Part shown: positions 42,700 through 53,243 of the stretch, piece after piece | Layout of the letters: each line of letters begins with the position of its first letter | Numbering within the stretch: the stretch's first letter is position 1 | Assembly (NCBI RefSeq): GCF_030503855.1 | Contig: NZ_CP129971.1 | Location: 1,557,501 to 1,621,500 of the forward strand | Length of the DNA stretch: 64,000 bases | Origin: Marivirga salinae | Lineage (GTDB): Bacteria; Bacteroidota; Bacteroidia; Cytophagales; Cyclobacteriaceae | Direction of reading: 5' to 3' | Translations under genes and position numbers: made by a program | Notes under the pieces: generated by a model | What the model was told of the DNA's origin: nothing | Databases searched by the model: none | The model's input: the letters and a program-made list of their open reading frames with translations, nothing else

Positions 42700-44157
42700 T
42701 TATTCGATTAAACGTCTGTTTTCTTTGAAATCATATAGGGTTAATTGCCTTAAATTAAAATAGGCTTGCCAAAAATTTCCTAAGGAATTGATATAATCTC
42801 TTTTGGCTTGGTCTTTTTCCGTAAGCGCTATGGATAAATCTGTAATGCTTATTTTACCAATTAAATATCGGTTTTTAGCGATATTATATCTTCTTTGAGA
42901 GATGTCATCAGCTTTTTGCGTAATCGCTACTTGGTCTCTTAACATTTCTAGGGTGCGGACTTGAGTATATACTTCTTGCTCAAAATTCACCTTTTCCTGC
43001 TCTACAGTATATTGCACTAATTGGTAATTGGCTGCAGCTGTTTTTACTCTAGATTTTTGTCTGCCCCAATCTACAATTGGTATAGTAAACCCTAATTGTA
43101 CTCTTTGCTGATTTTCGGGTGTTTGGTAAATAGCCGGTAATTGATCTCCTTGATTCGTTAATCCAAAACTACCAAACAGATTCATATTTAAACCTGTTTC
43201 TCCTTGTGCACGATCCACCTCCTTATCAGCTTCTAAAAGTCTCCTTTTAAATCCAATGGCCTCTTGTCTATTGTTTAGAGCCTCTTGTAATGCTAAATCT
43301 GGATCAATTATAAAATTTGGAATATCTTCAGGGACCACCAAATTTAATTCTTCATTGTTTTTTAATCCTAAAAAAGCTTTTAAAGCTAACTGACTGGTCT
43401 CTAAATCCAGATTGGCTTGAGCTACAGCTTGTCTGGAATTCATCAAGCTTAATTCCAATTGCAAGAGTTCGTTTTCAGGTATTTTACCTAATTCATATCT
43501 TCCTTGAGCTATTTTATAAATGGTATCATTATTCCCTAAGTTCTTTTGAGCTATCTCAAGACTTACTTGCGCGCTTAATAAATTAAAAAAACGAGTCGCA
43601 ACATTTTTGGATATTTGTTCAAACTCTTCAACGAATTCTCTTTTTGATTCTTCATATCTTAATGGTTCAATTTTTTTATCCCACTTTAACTCGTTGAAGC
43701 TAAAAAGGGGCTGACTGAAACCTATTGATAATGGATCTCCCCCATAGGTGAAATTGTTTTGTTCGAAATTATCGAATCGATTGACTGTACTACTCATGAA
43801 TACTCTTCCGCCCGTTAACCCAATTTGTTGTTCAAGATTTAATGAGACATTTGAATTGCTATTAAAAACAGAAATATATTCTGTAGATCCGTCTGGCTGA
43901 GGAGTTGGGCTCACTGACCTGTTGAAGTTAGGTAAAGTTCCGCTTAAACTCAATTGAGGCACAAAGTTAGACTTATAAACTCTGTATTGCCAATATCTAT
44001 TTTCTTTGATGGTTTCTGCTCGCTTATAGGCTGGAGATTGCGTTTTGGCTATTTGTATAACCTCTTCCAAAGTATAAGTTTGCTGAGCAATTGAATTATG
44101 GCTTACAGAAGCCAAGCTTATAAAAATAATTATGCTAAAAAAGTATTTTCTATTCAT
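42700..44157 (-). CDS. TolC-like outer-membrane efflux protein
   Basis: 485 residues. Signal peptide (FSIIIFISLASVSHNSIAQ), then two repeated helical halves of the OEP family (each begins with long coiled helices: YTLEEVIQIAKTQSPAYKRA, NLDLETSQLALKAFLGL, TQVRTLEMLRDQVAITQKA). It forms the trimeric outer-membrane duct of a tripartite pump. Its start overlaps the end of the permease gene by eight bases, so the operon order is adaptor - permease - duct. Confidence 0.9.
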   Translation of the reverse strand: MNRKYFFSIIIFISLASVSHNSIAQQTYTLEEVIQIAKTQSPAYKRAETIKENRYWQYRVYKSNFVPQLSLSGTLPNFNRSVSPTPQPDGSTEYISVFNSNSNVSLNLEQQIGLTGGRVFMSSTVNRFDNFEQNNFTYGGDPLSIGFSQPLFSFNELKWDKKIEPLRYEESKREFVEEFEQISKNVATRFFNLLSAQVSLEIAQKNLGNNDTIYKIAQGRYELGKIPENELLQLELSLMNSRQAVAQANLDLETSQLALKAFLGLKNNEELNLVVPEDIPNFIIDPDLALQEALNNRQEAIGFKRRLLEADKEVDRAQGETGLNMNLFGSFGLTNQGDQLPAIYQTPENQQRVQLGFTIPIVDWGRQKSRVKTAAANYQLVQYTVEQEKVNFEQEVYTQVRTLEMLRDQVAITQKADDISQRRYNIAKNRYLIGKISITDLSIALTEKDQAKRDYINSLGNFWQAYFNLRQLTLYDFKENRRLIE

Positions 44158-45493
44158 ATCTTAAAGAAGTTATAGGGTCTTGGTTAGCGGCTCTTCTTGC
44201 CGGTGCAATCCCGAATATTAAACCAACTGTGGCTGCAACACCAAATGAAATTACGATTGATATCCCACTTACAATGGTTGGGATTTCAGCAAAGGAGGCA
44301 ACCAAATAAGCAAAAATAATTCCTAGAATAACACCTATGATTCCTCCGCTTATGCTGATCATGACTGCCTCTAGCAAGAATTGTAAAACTACATCTGATT
44401 TTTTAGCTCCCAATGATAATCTTAAGCCGATTTCTTTGATTCTTTCCATTACTGAGGCCAACATAATATTCATGATACCTATACCACCTACTAAAAGTGA
44501 TATGCCAGCTATGGCGCCTAATACGATATTAAAAATATTTTTAGTTTTTTGTTGTTGCTTGAGTAACAGTTCAGGAATAGTGACTTCAAAATCTACTTTA
44601 TCATAATGTCGCCTTTTGAGCATGCGAGAGATAATTTCGGCTGTAGCGCCTAAATTATCAGATTCTTCCACTTGAACTGTAAGCTTATCAATTTGATGAT
44701 AGTTAGTGCTTCCTTGATTTTGATTGTTGCCGTTTTCATCATCATTCCGAGAATTGGCTTTTTTTAGTTGGGCTTGTGTAAGTGCTGCTCTGTTTCGGTA
44801 ATTAACTAGGACGGTCTGCACGGGTGTATAAATATCCATATTGAAATCTCTCAGCCCAAGGTTATCTAAGCTTTTTTGACTATAAACCCGCTCTTTTAAA
44901 ACGCCTATTACTTCCAACCAATGAGGGCCCACTTTAATCATTTTTCCGACAGGATTGGTATTCGGAAAGAACCGTGCTTTAACAGATTTTCCAATAATGC
45001 AAACTCGGCTTCCATTTGTTAAGTGGTTTTGAATAAACATTTCTCCTTCATTCAGTTCAAATGCTGATAAATTAAAATAGGCCGGATCTACACCAACCAA
45101 TTTGGCGGATCTTCTGATTCCGTTTCGGATTACATAAGTCTCAAGGATGATTTCAGGACTAACTGCCGTAATTCCAGGTATTATTTCTTTGATACTTTCT
45201 GCATCTGCTAAGCTTAAACCAGGGCTAAACTTCTTTTTCTCCTTTTTGCCGTTGCCTTGTTCCTGCAGGTTTTCTTCGGTTTGCTCTACAATAGGCTCAA
45301 TTACAATATTATTGACCCCTACTAATTTTATTTGATTAAGAATTTCTTGTTGTGCTCCATTCCCAATCGCTAGCATGGCAATTACGGCTGCCACACCAAA
45401 AATAATACCCAAAGCTGTTAAAAAAGATCGGGTTTTATTGGCGACTACTGCCTCAAAGGCAATTCCTAAATTCGCTAATATTTTTTCCTTCAT
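44150..45493 (-). CDS. MacB-type ABC permease (no ATPase domain)
   Basis: 447 residues. N-terminal membrane helix AVVANKTRSFLTALGIIFGV, a large periplasmic domain (about 50-315, typical MacB_PCD), then three membrane helices including the FtsX segment (GAIAGISLLVGGIGIMNIMLAS and later VISFGVAATVGLIFGIAPA). This is the permease half of MacB; no nucleotide-binding domain is fused and none is encoded next to it. MacB systems use ATP to drive periplasmic substrates through TolC. It overlaps its neighbours by one and eight bases. Confidence 0.88.
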   Translation of the reverse strand: MKEKILANLGIAFEAVVANKTRSFLTALGIIFGVAAVIAMLAIGNGAQQEILNQIKLVGVNNIVIEPIVEQTEENLQEQGNGKKEKKKFSPGLSLADAESIKEIIPGITAVSPEIILETYVIRNGIRRSAKLVGVDPAYFNLSAFELNEGEMFIQNHLTNGSRVCIIGKSVKARFFPNTNPVGKMIKVGPHWLEVIGVLKERVYSQKSLDNLGLRDFNMDIYTPVQTVLVNYRNRAALTQAQLKKANSRNDDENGNNQNQGSTNYHQIDKLTVQVEESDNLGATAEIISRMLKRRHYDKVDFEVTIPELLLKQQQKTKNIFNIVLGAIAGISLLVGGIGIMNIMLASVMERIKEIGLRLSLGAKKSDVVLQFLLEAVMISISGGIIGVILGIIFAYLVASFAEIPTIVSGISIVISFGVAATVGLIFGIAPARRAANQDPITSLRYE

Positions 45494-46752
45494 TAATTTT
45501 TGGGAGCTTTTAAAAGCGAAACATCCTTTTTCTCCATTCCCTCAGGTGCAATTAAATATATTTTTTCGCCAGCGTCTATGCCTTGATTTACAATAACCTC
45601 ATTAGCATTTGCCTTTCCTAATTCAACCTGCTGTTTGATGGTTTCTAAACCTGATTTTTTGTAAACAAAAGCAATAGAGTCACCTTGATTGAAAACTGAT
45701 TCCAAGGGAACATATGTAGCTTGGGGCACCACATCAGTAATAATTTCATTAGCTGTGCTCATGGCAGGTCGCAATGTGGTATCCGATTCATTTATTTCAA
45801 CCTTCACTTCAAATACTTTAGCATCAGAATTTGGTCTTTGCTCACCTACATTTGCAACATAAATGACTTCACCACTTAATTCTTTATCAGGAAAAGCATC
45901 TAATCCGATATTTACATGTTGACCTTTTGCAATTTTTCTGATATCTACTTCATTAACAAAAGTAGTGGAAATCATGGTGGATAAATCAGGTAATGTGGCC
46001 ACTGTTGGATCCCAAGCGCCAATGGAGGCACCCTCTGATTTTTTAGACCCGTCATATTCTCTTACATATATGACCATTCCATCTTCAGGAGCTGTAATAT
46101 TAAATTTCTTTCTCAGTTCAATTAAAAAATCTCTTTCATCTCTGTCTTCTGATAATTCTGCAGCGGCTTCTTGCATTTGAGCTACAGCTTTATCTTTTCT
46201 TAATAGGTAATTTTCTTTGGCTTGTTTAAAAGCTCGTTTTGCTTTGCTTAAATCAATTTCAGCTTGTTTTATAGTTGCGGGTGGCTCAAATTGAGATTGT
46301 TCTAACACTAATTTTTTCTCCTCAACAGCAAATTCAAGATTAATTAATTCATCTCGTGATTGGCGTAGAGTAAGCGCAGTATCCAATTTGGTTTGGGTAT
46401 ATTGAGATAGACTTTGTTGATATTCATTTTCTACATTTCGTAATCTGTCGGATAGTTCTGAGGCATCTAAACTGGCAACAAAATCACCTTTCTCTACTAC
46501 TGAGCCTTCATCTACTAATTTATCAATCTTCACATTCCATAACCTAGCAGCACGTAAGCCAGAAGGGCCAGTAATTTTGATAGAATTTTTGGCTTCCAGT
46601 TCTCCGGTTGTTGTAATGGCTATTACAAAATCTCCTGCTTGAGCTTCGGTCATTATTTCAATACTTTCGGTAGTGCCACTACCTCTAAAGGTGAAAAAAG
46701 CAATTATGATGAGTATTATTACAGAACCTGCTATGATGAGTTTTTTATTCAT
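45493..46752 (-). CDS. HlyD/MacA-type periplasmic adaptor
   Basis: 419 residues. An N-terminal anchor helix (LIIAGSVIILIIIAFFTF) is followed by a lipoyl-like half motif (VVEKGDFVASLDASEL), a long coiled-coil hairpin (about 105-205, DALTLRQSRDEL to QEAAAELSEDRDE), the second lipoyl half (ITAPEDGMVIYV), a barrel and a membrane-proximal domain. It bridges the MacB-type permease and TolC-like duct. First gene of the operon, sharing one base with the permease start. Confidence 0.88.
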   Translation of the reverse strand: MNKKLIIAGSVIILIIIAFFTFRGSGTTESIEIMTEAQAGDFVIAITTTGELEAKNSIKITGPSGLRAARLWNVKIDKLVDEGSVVEKGDFVASLDASELSDRLRNVENEYQQSLSQYTQTKLDTALTLRQSRDELINLEFAVEEKKLVLEQSQFEPPATIKQAEIDLSKAKRAFKQAKENYLLRKDKAVAQMQEAAAELSEDRDERDFLIELRKKFNITAPEDGMVIYVREYDGSKKSEGASIGAWDPTVATLPDLSTMISTTFVNEVDIRKIAKGQHVNIGLDAFPDKELSGEVIYVANVGEQRPNSDAKVFEVKVEINESDTTLRPAMSTANEIITDVVPQATYVPLESVFNQGDSIAFVYKKSGLETIKQQVELGKANANEVIVNQGIDAGEKIYLIAPEGMEKKDVSLLKAPKN

Positions 46753-47000
46753 TTTATTTTTTTAAAGAGCATTATCAACGGTTGAATTGTAAAATTATTG
46801 ATAATTAATTGAAGTTTTACAACCACCTATCAATTAATTGAACCTACTAAGTGAATAGTTTAATTGTAATCATTTGATTGAAAGGTTTATATATAGGATG
46901 AATGTTTTTTTAAATAGTTTTATCATTTTGATTAAAACTTCCGTCCGCATATGAAGATACGCAAATGTATGAGTTGCTAGAAGATTCAAGCAATTTATTA

Positions 47001-47008
47001 CCTTTGCA
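47001..47008 (+). promoter_or_regulatory. -7 element for the methyltransferase gene
   Basis: TACCTTTG matches TAnnTTTG exactly, 15 bases before the ATG at 47024. A TTG at 46974-46976 gives a spacing of 24, longer than usual. Confidence 0.5.
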
Positions 47009-47023
47009 AGCCAATAGTAGCTT

Positions 47024-47791
47024 ATGAAAAAAATTATCAGTTTTATATTAAGAAATGTTCCTCGTAAATATATTCAGAGAATAAGTGGGATTAGCTTAAA
47101 AATCATTGGTCTTTTTTACAAAGGAGACAATGTCTATTGCCCTATAAACGGAAAAGGGTATAAGAAATTTTTGCCTTATGGAAGAGTAAATCCTAGAGAA
47201 AACGCGCTTTGTCCAGATACACTTTCTTTAGAAAGACATCGGTTGATTTGGCTTTATTTGAAAGAGAAAACCAATTTCTTTGAAAGCAAGCTAAAGGTGT
47301 TACATGTAGCTCCGGAACAATGTTTCATGGATCGGTTTGAAAAATTACATGGAGATGACTATATCACAGCTGATATTGAATCGCCTCTAGCAAAAGTAAA
47401 AATGGATATTCATGATATTCCATTTCCAGCCAATACATTCGATGTGGTTTTTTGCAATCATGTAATGGAACATGTTGAGGATGATATTAAAGCAATGAGC
47501 GAACTATATAGAGTTCTGAAACCAGGAGGCTGGGGGATTTTACAAATCCCTTTTTTTGAACCGGTTCCTGAGAAAACTTTTGAGGATAATAGTATTACCG
47601 ATCCTAAAGAGAGAGAAAAAATATTTGGACAGGACGATCATGTGAGACTTTATGGAAAAGATTATCCCGATCGATTAAGAAAAGCAGGATTTAAAGTAAC
47701 AGAAGATAATTATGTAAATGAACTACCTGAATATAGAGTGAAAAAATATGCCTTACCTAAAGGAGAGCTTATCTATAAAGTTGAAAAATAG
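47024..47791 (+). CDS. SAM-dependent methyltransferase
   Basis: 255 residues. A basic N-terminal helix is followed by a possible zinc or structural segment (VYCPINGKGYKKFLPYG ... NALCPDTLSLERH), then a class I methyltransferase core: motif I region KVLHVAPEQCFMDRF, VKMDIHDIPFPANTFDVVFC, HVMEHVEDDIKAMSELYRVL and KPGGWGILQIP. It is a methyltransferase 11-type enzyme with unknown acceptor; the position after LERHR is often seen in lipid or polysaccharide methyltransferases. Single gene. Confidence 0.75.
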   Translation: MKKIISFILRNVPRKYIQRISGISLKIIGLFYKGDNVYCPINGKGYKKFLPYGRVNPRENALCPDTLSLERHRLIWLYLKEKTNFFESKLKVLHVAPEQCFMDRFEKLHGDDYITADIESPLAKVKMDIHDIPFPANTFDVVFCNHVMEHVEDDIKAMSELYRVLKPGGWGILQIPFFEPVPEKTFEDNSITDPKEREKIFGQDDHVRLYGKDYPDRLRKAGFKVTEDNYVNELPEYRVKKYALPKGELIYKVEK

Positions 47792-48048
47792 ATAAAGCTG
47801 TTATGTTTTATTTAAATGTTTTATAATTGAAAATTTTACAAATTCCCATAGCTTTATCCTTCATAGCTGAAAATTATCAATTCTTTATAGTAAAATTTAG
47901 GCTATTCATCAATAAAAATGTGTAATCGAAAAGATAATTTTAATTTTTCGCCATTAATTGTATTAATTTATTTAAAATTGTTGGTTAAACAGCTTAAATA
48001 ACTAGTATTTTTCATTAATTTGATATAAGATTTTTAAAACTATTCTCT

Positions 48049-51006
48049 ATGGAAATGTATTTACTCAAAAGAACCGCCTTAATTATCTGTCTGCTAATAG
48101 GTATAAATTGGCAAGGGATGGCACAGAAAACTCAAATTTCAGGGACTGTCATTGATAGTGATTCAAAAGTCCCACTAATTGGTGTGAATGTGGTAGTGAA
48201 AGGAAAAGTATTAGGAACCACCACTGATTTTGATGGGAATTTTGATTTTAGCGTCAACCTACCAACTCCTCTCACCTTGCAATTTAGCATGGTAGGTTAT
48301 AAAATGGAAGAATATACTATCGATGGAAATAATTCTGCTACAGGTATAAAAATAGCTTTAAATGAAGAGTTGATCATGGGGCAGGAAGTCGTAGTTTCTG
48401 CTTCTCGTGTGGAGGAAAGTATATTGAAATCTCCGGTTTCTATTGAGAAAATGGATGTTTTAGCTATTCAACAAACTCCAGCAGATAATTATTACAAATC
48501 TATTGGTTATTTGAAAGGAGTGGATGTTACCCAAAGTAGTATCAATTTTCAAATTGTAAATGCTAGAGGGTTTAATTCAACTGGAAATACTAGGTTTGTT
48601 CAGTTAACAGATGGAATGGATACACAAGCACCAGCATTAAACTTTCCGATAGGTAACTTGAACGGTCCTTCTGAATTAGATGTAGAAAGTGTGGAAATGA
48701 TACCAGGAGCAGCTTCTGCACTTTATGGACCCAATGCCTTCAATGGAATATTATTAGTGAATTCTAAATCACCTTTTGAATATCAGGGCTTAAGTGCATT
48801 TGCTAAAGTAGGAATGAACCACTTTGGTGCTGATACAGAAGCTGGTGCACCTTCAACTCCTCAACCAATGTATGAAGCATCAGTTCGATATGCAAAATCA
48901 CTATTTAATGACCGTTTTGCTTTTAAGGTAAATGGAAGTTATATGCAAGCATTGGATTGGTATGCTACCAATTATACTACTGACCGAGAATCAGAAAGAC
49001 AAGGTAATCTTTCTTTCAATCCAGGAAGTGATTATCCTAATACAATGGGAGATGAAGCTAGTGTTAATGCAGCATTTTTAGGAACAGCTATTCAATCAGC
49101 TTTCGCAGCAGATGGAACGGCAAATGACAATAATACTTTTGCTAGTTTAAGGACTCTTTATAGTGGTATTATGTTTCAAGGCTCTGCTCCAAAAGACAAT
49201 CAAAATTTCACGGATTATTTGGCCTTTGCACCAAATCAAGTTGTTTCAAGAACACCTTATGAAGAGCACCAACTTATAAATTATGATGCTAGAAACTATA
49301 AATTAAATGCTTCTGCTCATTACAGAATTACTGATAATATTGAAGGTATTTATCAATGGAATTATGGTTCAGGAACCTCTATATACACTGGAGCACAGCG
49401 ATATTCATTATCAGATTTTAGTATTCAACAACATAAATTAGAATTAAAATCAACTGATTGGTTTATTAGAGGGTACGGAACTTTTGAGAATTCTGGTAAT
49501 TCATATATTACTGAATTCTTAGGGAATCAGGTCAATACTTCCTTTTCTAGTAACAATAAATGGTTTGCAACTTACACTGCTAATTATCTGAAACAAATAA
49601 GTAGGGATTATACACCAGCAGAATTAGCCAATTTACAAAGCACAGATCCCCAATCATTCATTAATTTACAAGAACAGGCTTTTACTGCTGCAAGAGATGC
49701 TGCAGACAGAAGTAGATATGAACCTGGTTCGGATGCATTTGAGGAAGCTAAAGAACGTGCTTTAGCATCAGGTACGGTGCCTAATGGTCCAAGCTTTGCT
49801 GATATGACTAAAATGTATCATGCTGAGGCTCAATATGACTTAACTTCAAAGATTGATTTTGCCTCCATACAGGTAGGGGCTTCTTTTCGATTATATGACT
49901 TGAACTCTAATGGAACTATATTTCCTGACACAGTAGGTAATGATATCTCTATTGCAGAATATGGAGCCTATCTCCAAGCTAGTAAGCAGGTTTTAGATGA
50001 TAAATTGAAATTAACAGGATCTGCAAGGGTAGATAAAAATGAAAATTTTGACGCTGTTTTCAGTCCTAGGTTTTCAGCTGTTTTTGAAGTAGCAAAAAAC
50101 AATAATATTCGAGCTTCATTTCAAACAGGTTTTAGAAACCCAACTACTCAAGGTCAGCATATCAATTTGAATATTATTTCAAGCAGACTATTAGGAGGTC
50201 TTCCTCAATACGCAAATGCTTATGGCATTGGTACTGACCCCAATATTTATACGCTAGAGTCTGTGAATGCTATGATCAATAACTTATATTCAACAGGAAG
50301 TTTTGATGAATCATTCCTCGATAATGAAAACACTTTAAATTATGAATCAGTAAAACCAGAGCAAGTTCAATCTTTTGAAGTAGGTTATAAAAGCTTGATC
50401 AATAAAAAAATTATGATTGATGCTGTTTATTATTATAACCAATATAATGATTTCATCACACAACAAAGGGTTAGAAAAGCACAAGCTAATCCTGATGGGT
50501 CTCCAAATTTAGGAAGTTTGCTTCAAGGTAATGCTGATAATACTTTCCAAATATATACAAATGCAAGTCAGCAAATTACATCGCAAGGCGCAGCAATTGG
50601 GGTTGATTACGCCATTGGTAGCGGTTATACTGTTGGTTCTAACTACAATTGGAATGTTTTAAACACAGAAAATGCTGAGGGGCAAAGTTTTGTTTTTGGA
50701 TTCAATACTCCAGAGCACAAATTCAACTTAAAATTCGGGAACAGAAAATTAACTGATAAAATTGGTTTTAATGTTGCTTATAGATGGCAATCAGAATTCT
50801 ATTGGGAGTCATCATTTGGCGATGGCAATATTCCAGCTTTTGGAACATTGGATGCACAAGTTTCTTATAAGCTACCATTTAAAACCTTGTTGAAAGTAGG
50901 AGGAAGTAATCTTACGAATGATTACTACATTCAAAGTTTTGGAGCACCTAATGTAGGGGCAATATATTATGTTTCTTTAACTTTTGATCAGATGATGAAT
51001 AGGTAA
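48049..51006 (+). CDS. TonB-dependent receptor with carboxypeptidase-like domain
   Basis: 985 residues; ATG 48055 is an alternative start. Signal peptide (ALIICLLIGINWQGMAQ), carboxypeptidase regulatory-like domain (about 28-115, with TTDFDGNFDFSV), plug (about 125-240, GASALYGPNAFNGI being the usual plug hallmark), and a barrel ending GAIYYVSLTFDQMMNR. The DxxG plug TonB box is less clear. No SusD partner follows, so this is a stand-alone importer for an unknown substrate such as a siderophore, vitamin or peptide. Confidence 0.88.
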   Translation: MEMYLLKRTALIICLLIGINWQGMAQKTQISGTVIDSDSKVPLIGVNVVVKGKVLGTTTDFDGNFDFSVNLPTPLTLQFSMVGYKMEEYTIDGNNSATGIKIALNEELIMGQEVVVSASRVEESILKSPVSIEKMDVLAIQQTPADNYYKSIGYLKGVDVTQSSINFQIVNARGFNSTGNTRFVQLTDGMDTQAPALNFPIGNLNGPSELDVESVEMIPGAASALYGPNAFNGILLVNSKSPFEYQGLSAFAKVGMNHFGADTEAGAPSTPQPMYEASVRYAKSLFNDRFAFKVNGSYMQALDWYATNYTTDRESERQGNLSFNPGSDYPNTMGDEASVNAAFLGTAIQSAFAADGTANDNNTFASLRTLYSGIMFQGSAPKDNQNFTDYLAFAPNQVVSRTPYEEHQLINYDARNYKLNASAHYRITDNIEGIYQWNYGSGTSIYTGAQRYSLSDFSIQQHKLELKSTDWFIRGYGTFENSGNSYITEFLGNQVNTSFSSNNKWFATYTANYLKQISRDYTPAELANLQSTDPQSFINLQEQAFTAARDAADRSRYEPGSDAFEEAKERALASGTVPNGPSFADMTKMYHAEAQYDLTSKIDFASIQVGASFRLYDLNSNGTIFPDTVGNDISIAEYGAYLQASKQVLDDKLKLTGSARVDKNENFDAVFSPRFSAVFEVAKNNNIRASFQTGFRNPTTQGQHINLNIISSRLLGGLPQYANAYGIGTDPNIYTLESVNAMINNLYSTGSFDESFLDNENTLNYESVKPEQVQSFEVGYKSLINKKIMIDAVYYYNQYNDFITQQRVRKAQANPDGSPNLGSLLQGNADNTFQIYTNASQQITSQGAAIGVDYAIGSGYTVGSNYNWNVLNTENAEGQSFVFGFNTPEHKFNLKFGNRKLTDKIGFNVAYRWQSEFYWESSFGDGNIPAFGTLDAQVSYKLPFKTLLKVGGSNLTNDYYIQSFGAPNVGAIYYVSLTFDQMMNR

Positions 51007-51025
51007 TCTCCACCGAACTCAAAAG

Positions 51026-51059
51026 AAAGGTAACTACATTAAAGTGGTTACCTTTTTTT
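51026..51059 (+). terminator. terminator of the TonB receptor gene
   Basis: AAAGGTAAC (51026-51034) pairs with GTTACCTTT (51047-51055), followed by TTTT. Confidence 0.75.
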
Positions 51060-51332
51060 ATTATAGTATAAAAACATAAATCTTAGACCATTTATTTCAA
51101 TAGCTTTGAGCACTTAAATGGTTATGAAAGTAAAATTTTGAAGCTCGTAAACCATAGTCTAATGAGTAAAAACTTGAAAATTAGAATACACCGTTTACGG
51201 TATAATACAAAGTGAAATAATAACCCTTGATGCCTTCTTGAAATTGTCAATTATTTGTATTAACGACTGTACCAAAACTCAAACACAAATACATTTGTCT
51301 TCGTATTCAATTACATCCTTTATATGTTGATA

Positions 51333-51366
51333 CAAAAAAAAGAGACTGCTCTAACGAACAGTCTCT
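51333..51366 (-). terminator. terminator of the fasciclin lipoprotein gene
   Basis: On the minus strand AGAGACTG/CAGTCTCT (8 bp, 10-nt loop, 51341-51366) is followed by eight T residues (51340-51334). Confidence 0.8.
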
Positions 51367-51396
51367 CTTAATTCAGAATATATTATTACTTACAAC

Positions 51397-52914
51397 TTAA
51401 AAAGCATCAGCAATTACTTTTACATCAATTGTAATTGAACCAGTTCCATTAGTATCATTAACCTCAGCAACTTTAACTAATCCGAATAAACCACCTCTTG
51501 CATCATCTAATTTGAATGCAATTACACTACCTTCCTCTAAGTTAGTAGCGTCCGGATTTGATGTTAATTCAGAATTTGCAACTCCTGCAACTTGAGCATT
51601 AGTAACAATGCCGTCAAATTCAGCAGCACTTAAACTGGTTACTTGAAATCTTGTAGCATTTCTTGTTTCAAAAATATCTGCGATAGGTAAATCAACAGAT
51701 GAGAAAACTGAATTCAAGTCTTCAGAATCAATAGCACCAAGAGAAACTTCATTAGTTGCTCCGTAGTAGTAAGCAAAATCAATAGAGGCAGAAGCATCTC
51801 TTGAAGCACCATAGCCACTGGTAGCATTTGCAATCACATTGTAGAAACTTGGACTTGAGCTCCCTTGTGATCCTAATAACACTGCAGAGTAAGAATTAGA
51901 ATTAGAAGAAACAAATCCTGCTATTGCATGAACAGTACCATTTCCTGTAACATTATCAGGCGAAACCACTGCTGCACCACCAATTGATAATGTCGGATTA
52001 CCTTGGAATTCAGTTGGAGCTACTGTTACTTCACCACCTAAAGTAGTTAATGTATTATCTCCACCTGCAAGTTGTCCTTGGATGTCTGCAGCTGCTAGGT
52101 TGTCACCAACGATAACATGATTTAAAATTACAGCTTCCAAAAATCCAACATCAGCAGTAGATGGATCAATACCCGCTCCATCAAATACAGCATTTACTGG
52201 AGCAAATACAGTATAACTTCCTTGTCTATCAGCTAAAATTTGAGCGAAAGGAGTATCGCCTCGTTCTGCTCTTGCAGCATCTACTCTTTGGATAGCAATC
52301 GCTAAATCAGAGAAATCTGCTCCTAATAATAAAGTACCTGAAACAGTCCCTAAAATTGGAGTTAATTGCGCACCAATAGAAGGTGGAATTAAAACAGAGT
52401 TAGTTTCATGGATGATACCTGTGGTTGTTTTGATATCAGTGTCACCTAAAGTGATTTCAGGATTAGTAGCTCCAGTTTCTAAAGTACCGTTATTTACAAT
52501 GATAACTTCGTCATTATAAGCCGTTGTAAGTTCACCAGATAAATCAGCAGCAGCAATTTCTTGACCTACTACAACATGGTAAGTCAAAACCGCTTTAATA
52601 ATACCAGGATTAATGGTAGTGATATCTTGCGGGAAACCAGGGGTTTCTAATAATGAAGCAAAAGCAGCATTATTAGGTGCAAATAAAGTTTTCTCGGATG
52701 CTGAATTTAATGTTGAAACTAAATCTGGATATACACTAACATACTTTATTAGTGAATCATATCCTCCTAAATCAGTTAGTGTTTCTACAATATTATTTTC
52801 CGGTTCTGGTTCTGGATCTTCACCACATGACGTGATCATAAATGCCGACATTACTACGAATAGCATCGCTAGTAACGAGCTGGTCGATTTTAAAAATAAA
52901 TTTTTCTTCTTCAT
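51397..52914 (-). CDS. fasciclin-domain lipoprotein
   Basis: 505 residues from ATG 52914 (MKKKNLF); an upstream ATG at 52962 would extend the N terminus beyond a lipoprotein signal. Lipobox FMITSC places lipidated Cys30 after a signal peptide, followed by an acidic linker (GEDPEPEPENN). Two fasciclin (FAS1) domains follow (about 45-175 with TLFAPNNAAF, 185-335 with YTVFAPVNAVF), then a 170-residue C-terminal domain without a known match. Fasciclin domains mediate surface adhesion. The protein should be anchored in the outer membrane, as Bacteroidota lipoproteins with an acidic motif after the Cys often are. Confidence 0.85.
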   Translation of the reverse strand: MKKKNLFLKSTSSLLAMLFVVMSAFMITSCGEDPEPEPENNIVETLTDLGGYDSLIKYVSVYPDLVSTLNSASEKTLFAPNNAAFASLLETPGFPQDITTINPGIIKAVLTYHVVVGQEIAAADLSGELTTAYNDEVIIVNNGTLETGATNPEITLGDTDIKTTTGIIHETNSVLIPPSIGAQLTPILGTVSGTLLLGADFSDLAIAIQRVDAARAERGDTPFAQILADRQGSYTVFAPVNAVFDGAGIDPSTADVGFLEAVILNHVIVGDNLAAADIQGQLAGGDNTLTTLGGEVTVAPTEFQGNPTLSIGGAAVVSPDNVTGNGTVHAIAGFVSSNSNSYSAVLLGSQGSSSPSFYNVIANATSGYGASRDASASIDFAYYYGATNEVSLGAIDSEDLNSVFSSVDLPIADIFETRNATRFQVTSLSAAEFDGIVTNAQVAGVANSELTSNPDATNLEEGSVIAFKLDDARGGLFGLVKVAEVNDTNGTGSITIDVKVIADAF

Positions 52915-53243
52915 AATAGTTTTAATTTGTTTAATAGTTGTGAAAATAGGTAAATAAACCACAATCCTAAAATATTGTTATAATTTTTTGTTATGCATAA
53001 CGAGTATTTCATGAAATATTTATTTGCCAATACTGAAACAGACACTATAAAGTCTACTTTGGTTGTAAAAGTTTAGAATATTTAGAATATAAATTAATTT
53101 GAAATTTTAGTGAAAAATCCAGAGTTAGGCTATATTAGTCAGCTATTAAAATTATTGTTCCTAAGTAATTTTCCATTTAAATAATCTTTATTGTATTTCA
53201 GGCAATTTCAAATTACTTTCAAACAAATTTTAAAAAACACACA

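Larger units (their letters stand above)
51007..51396. other. 390-base intergenic region between convergent transcripts
   Basis: It holds a terminator for the TonB receptor gene at 51026-51059 and one for the fasciclin gene at 51333-51366. The 270 bases between them have no open frame, hairpin or repeat I can support. Confidence 0.5.
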
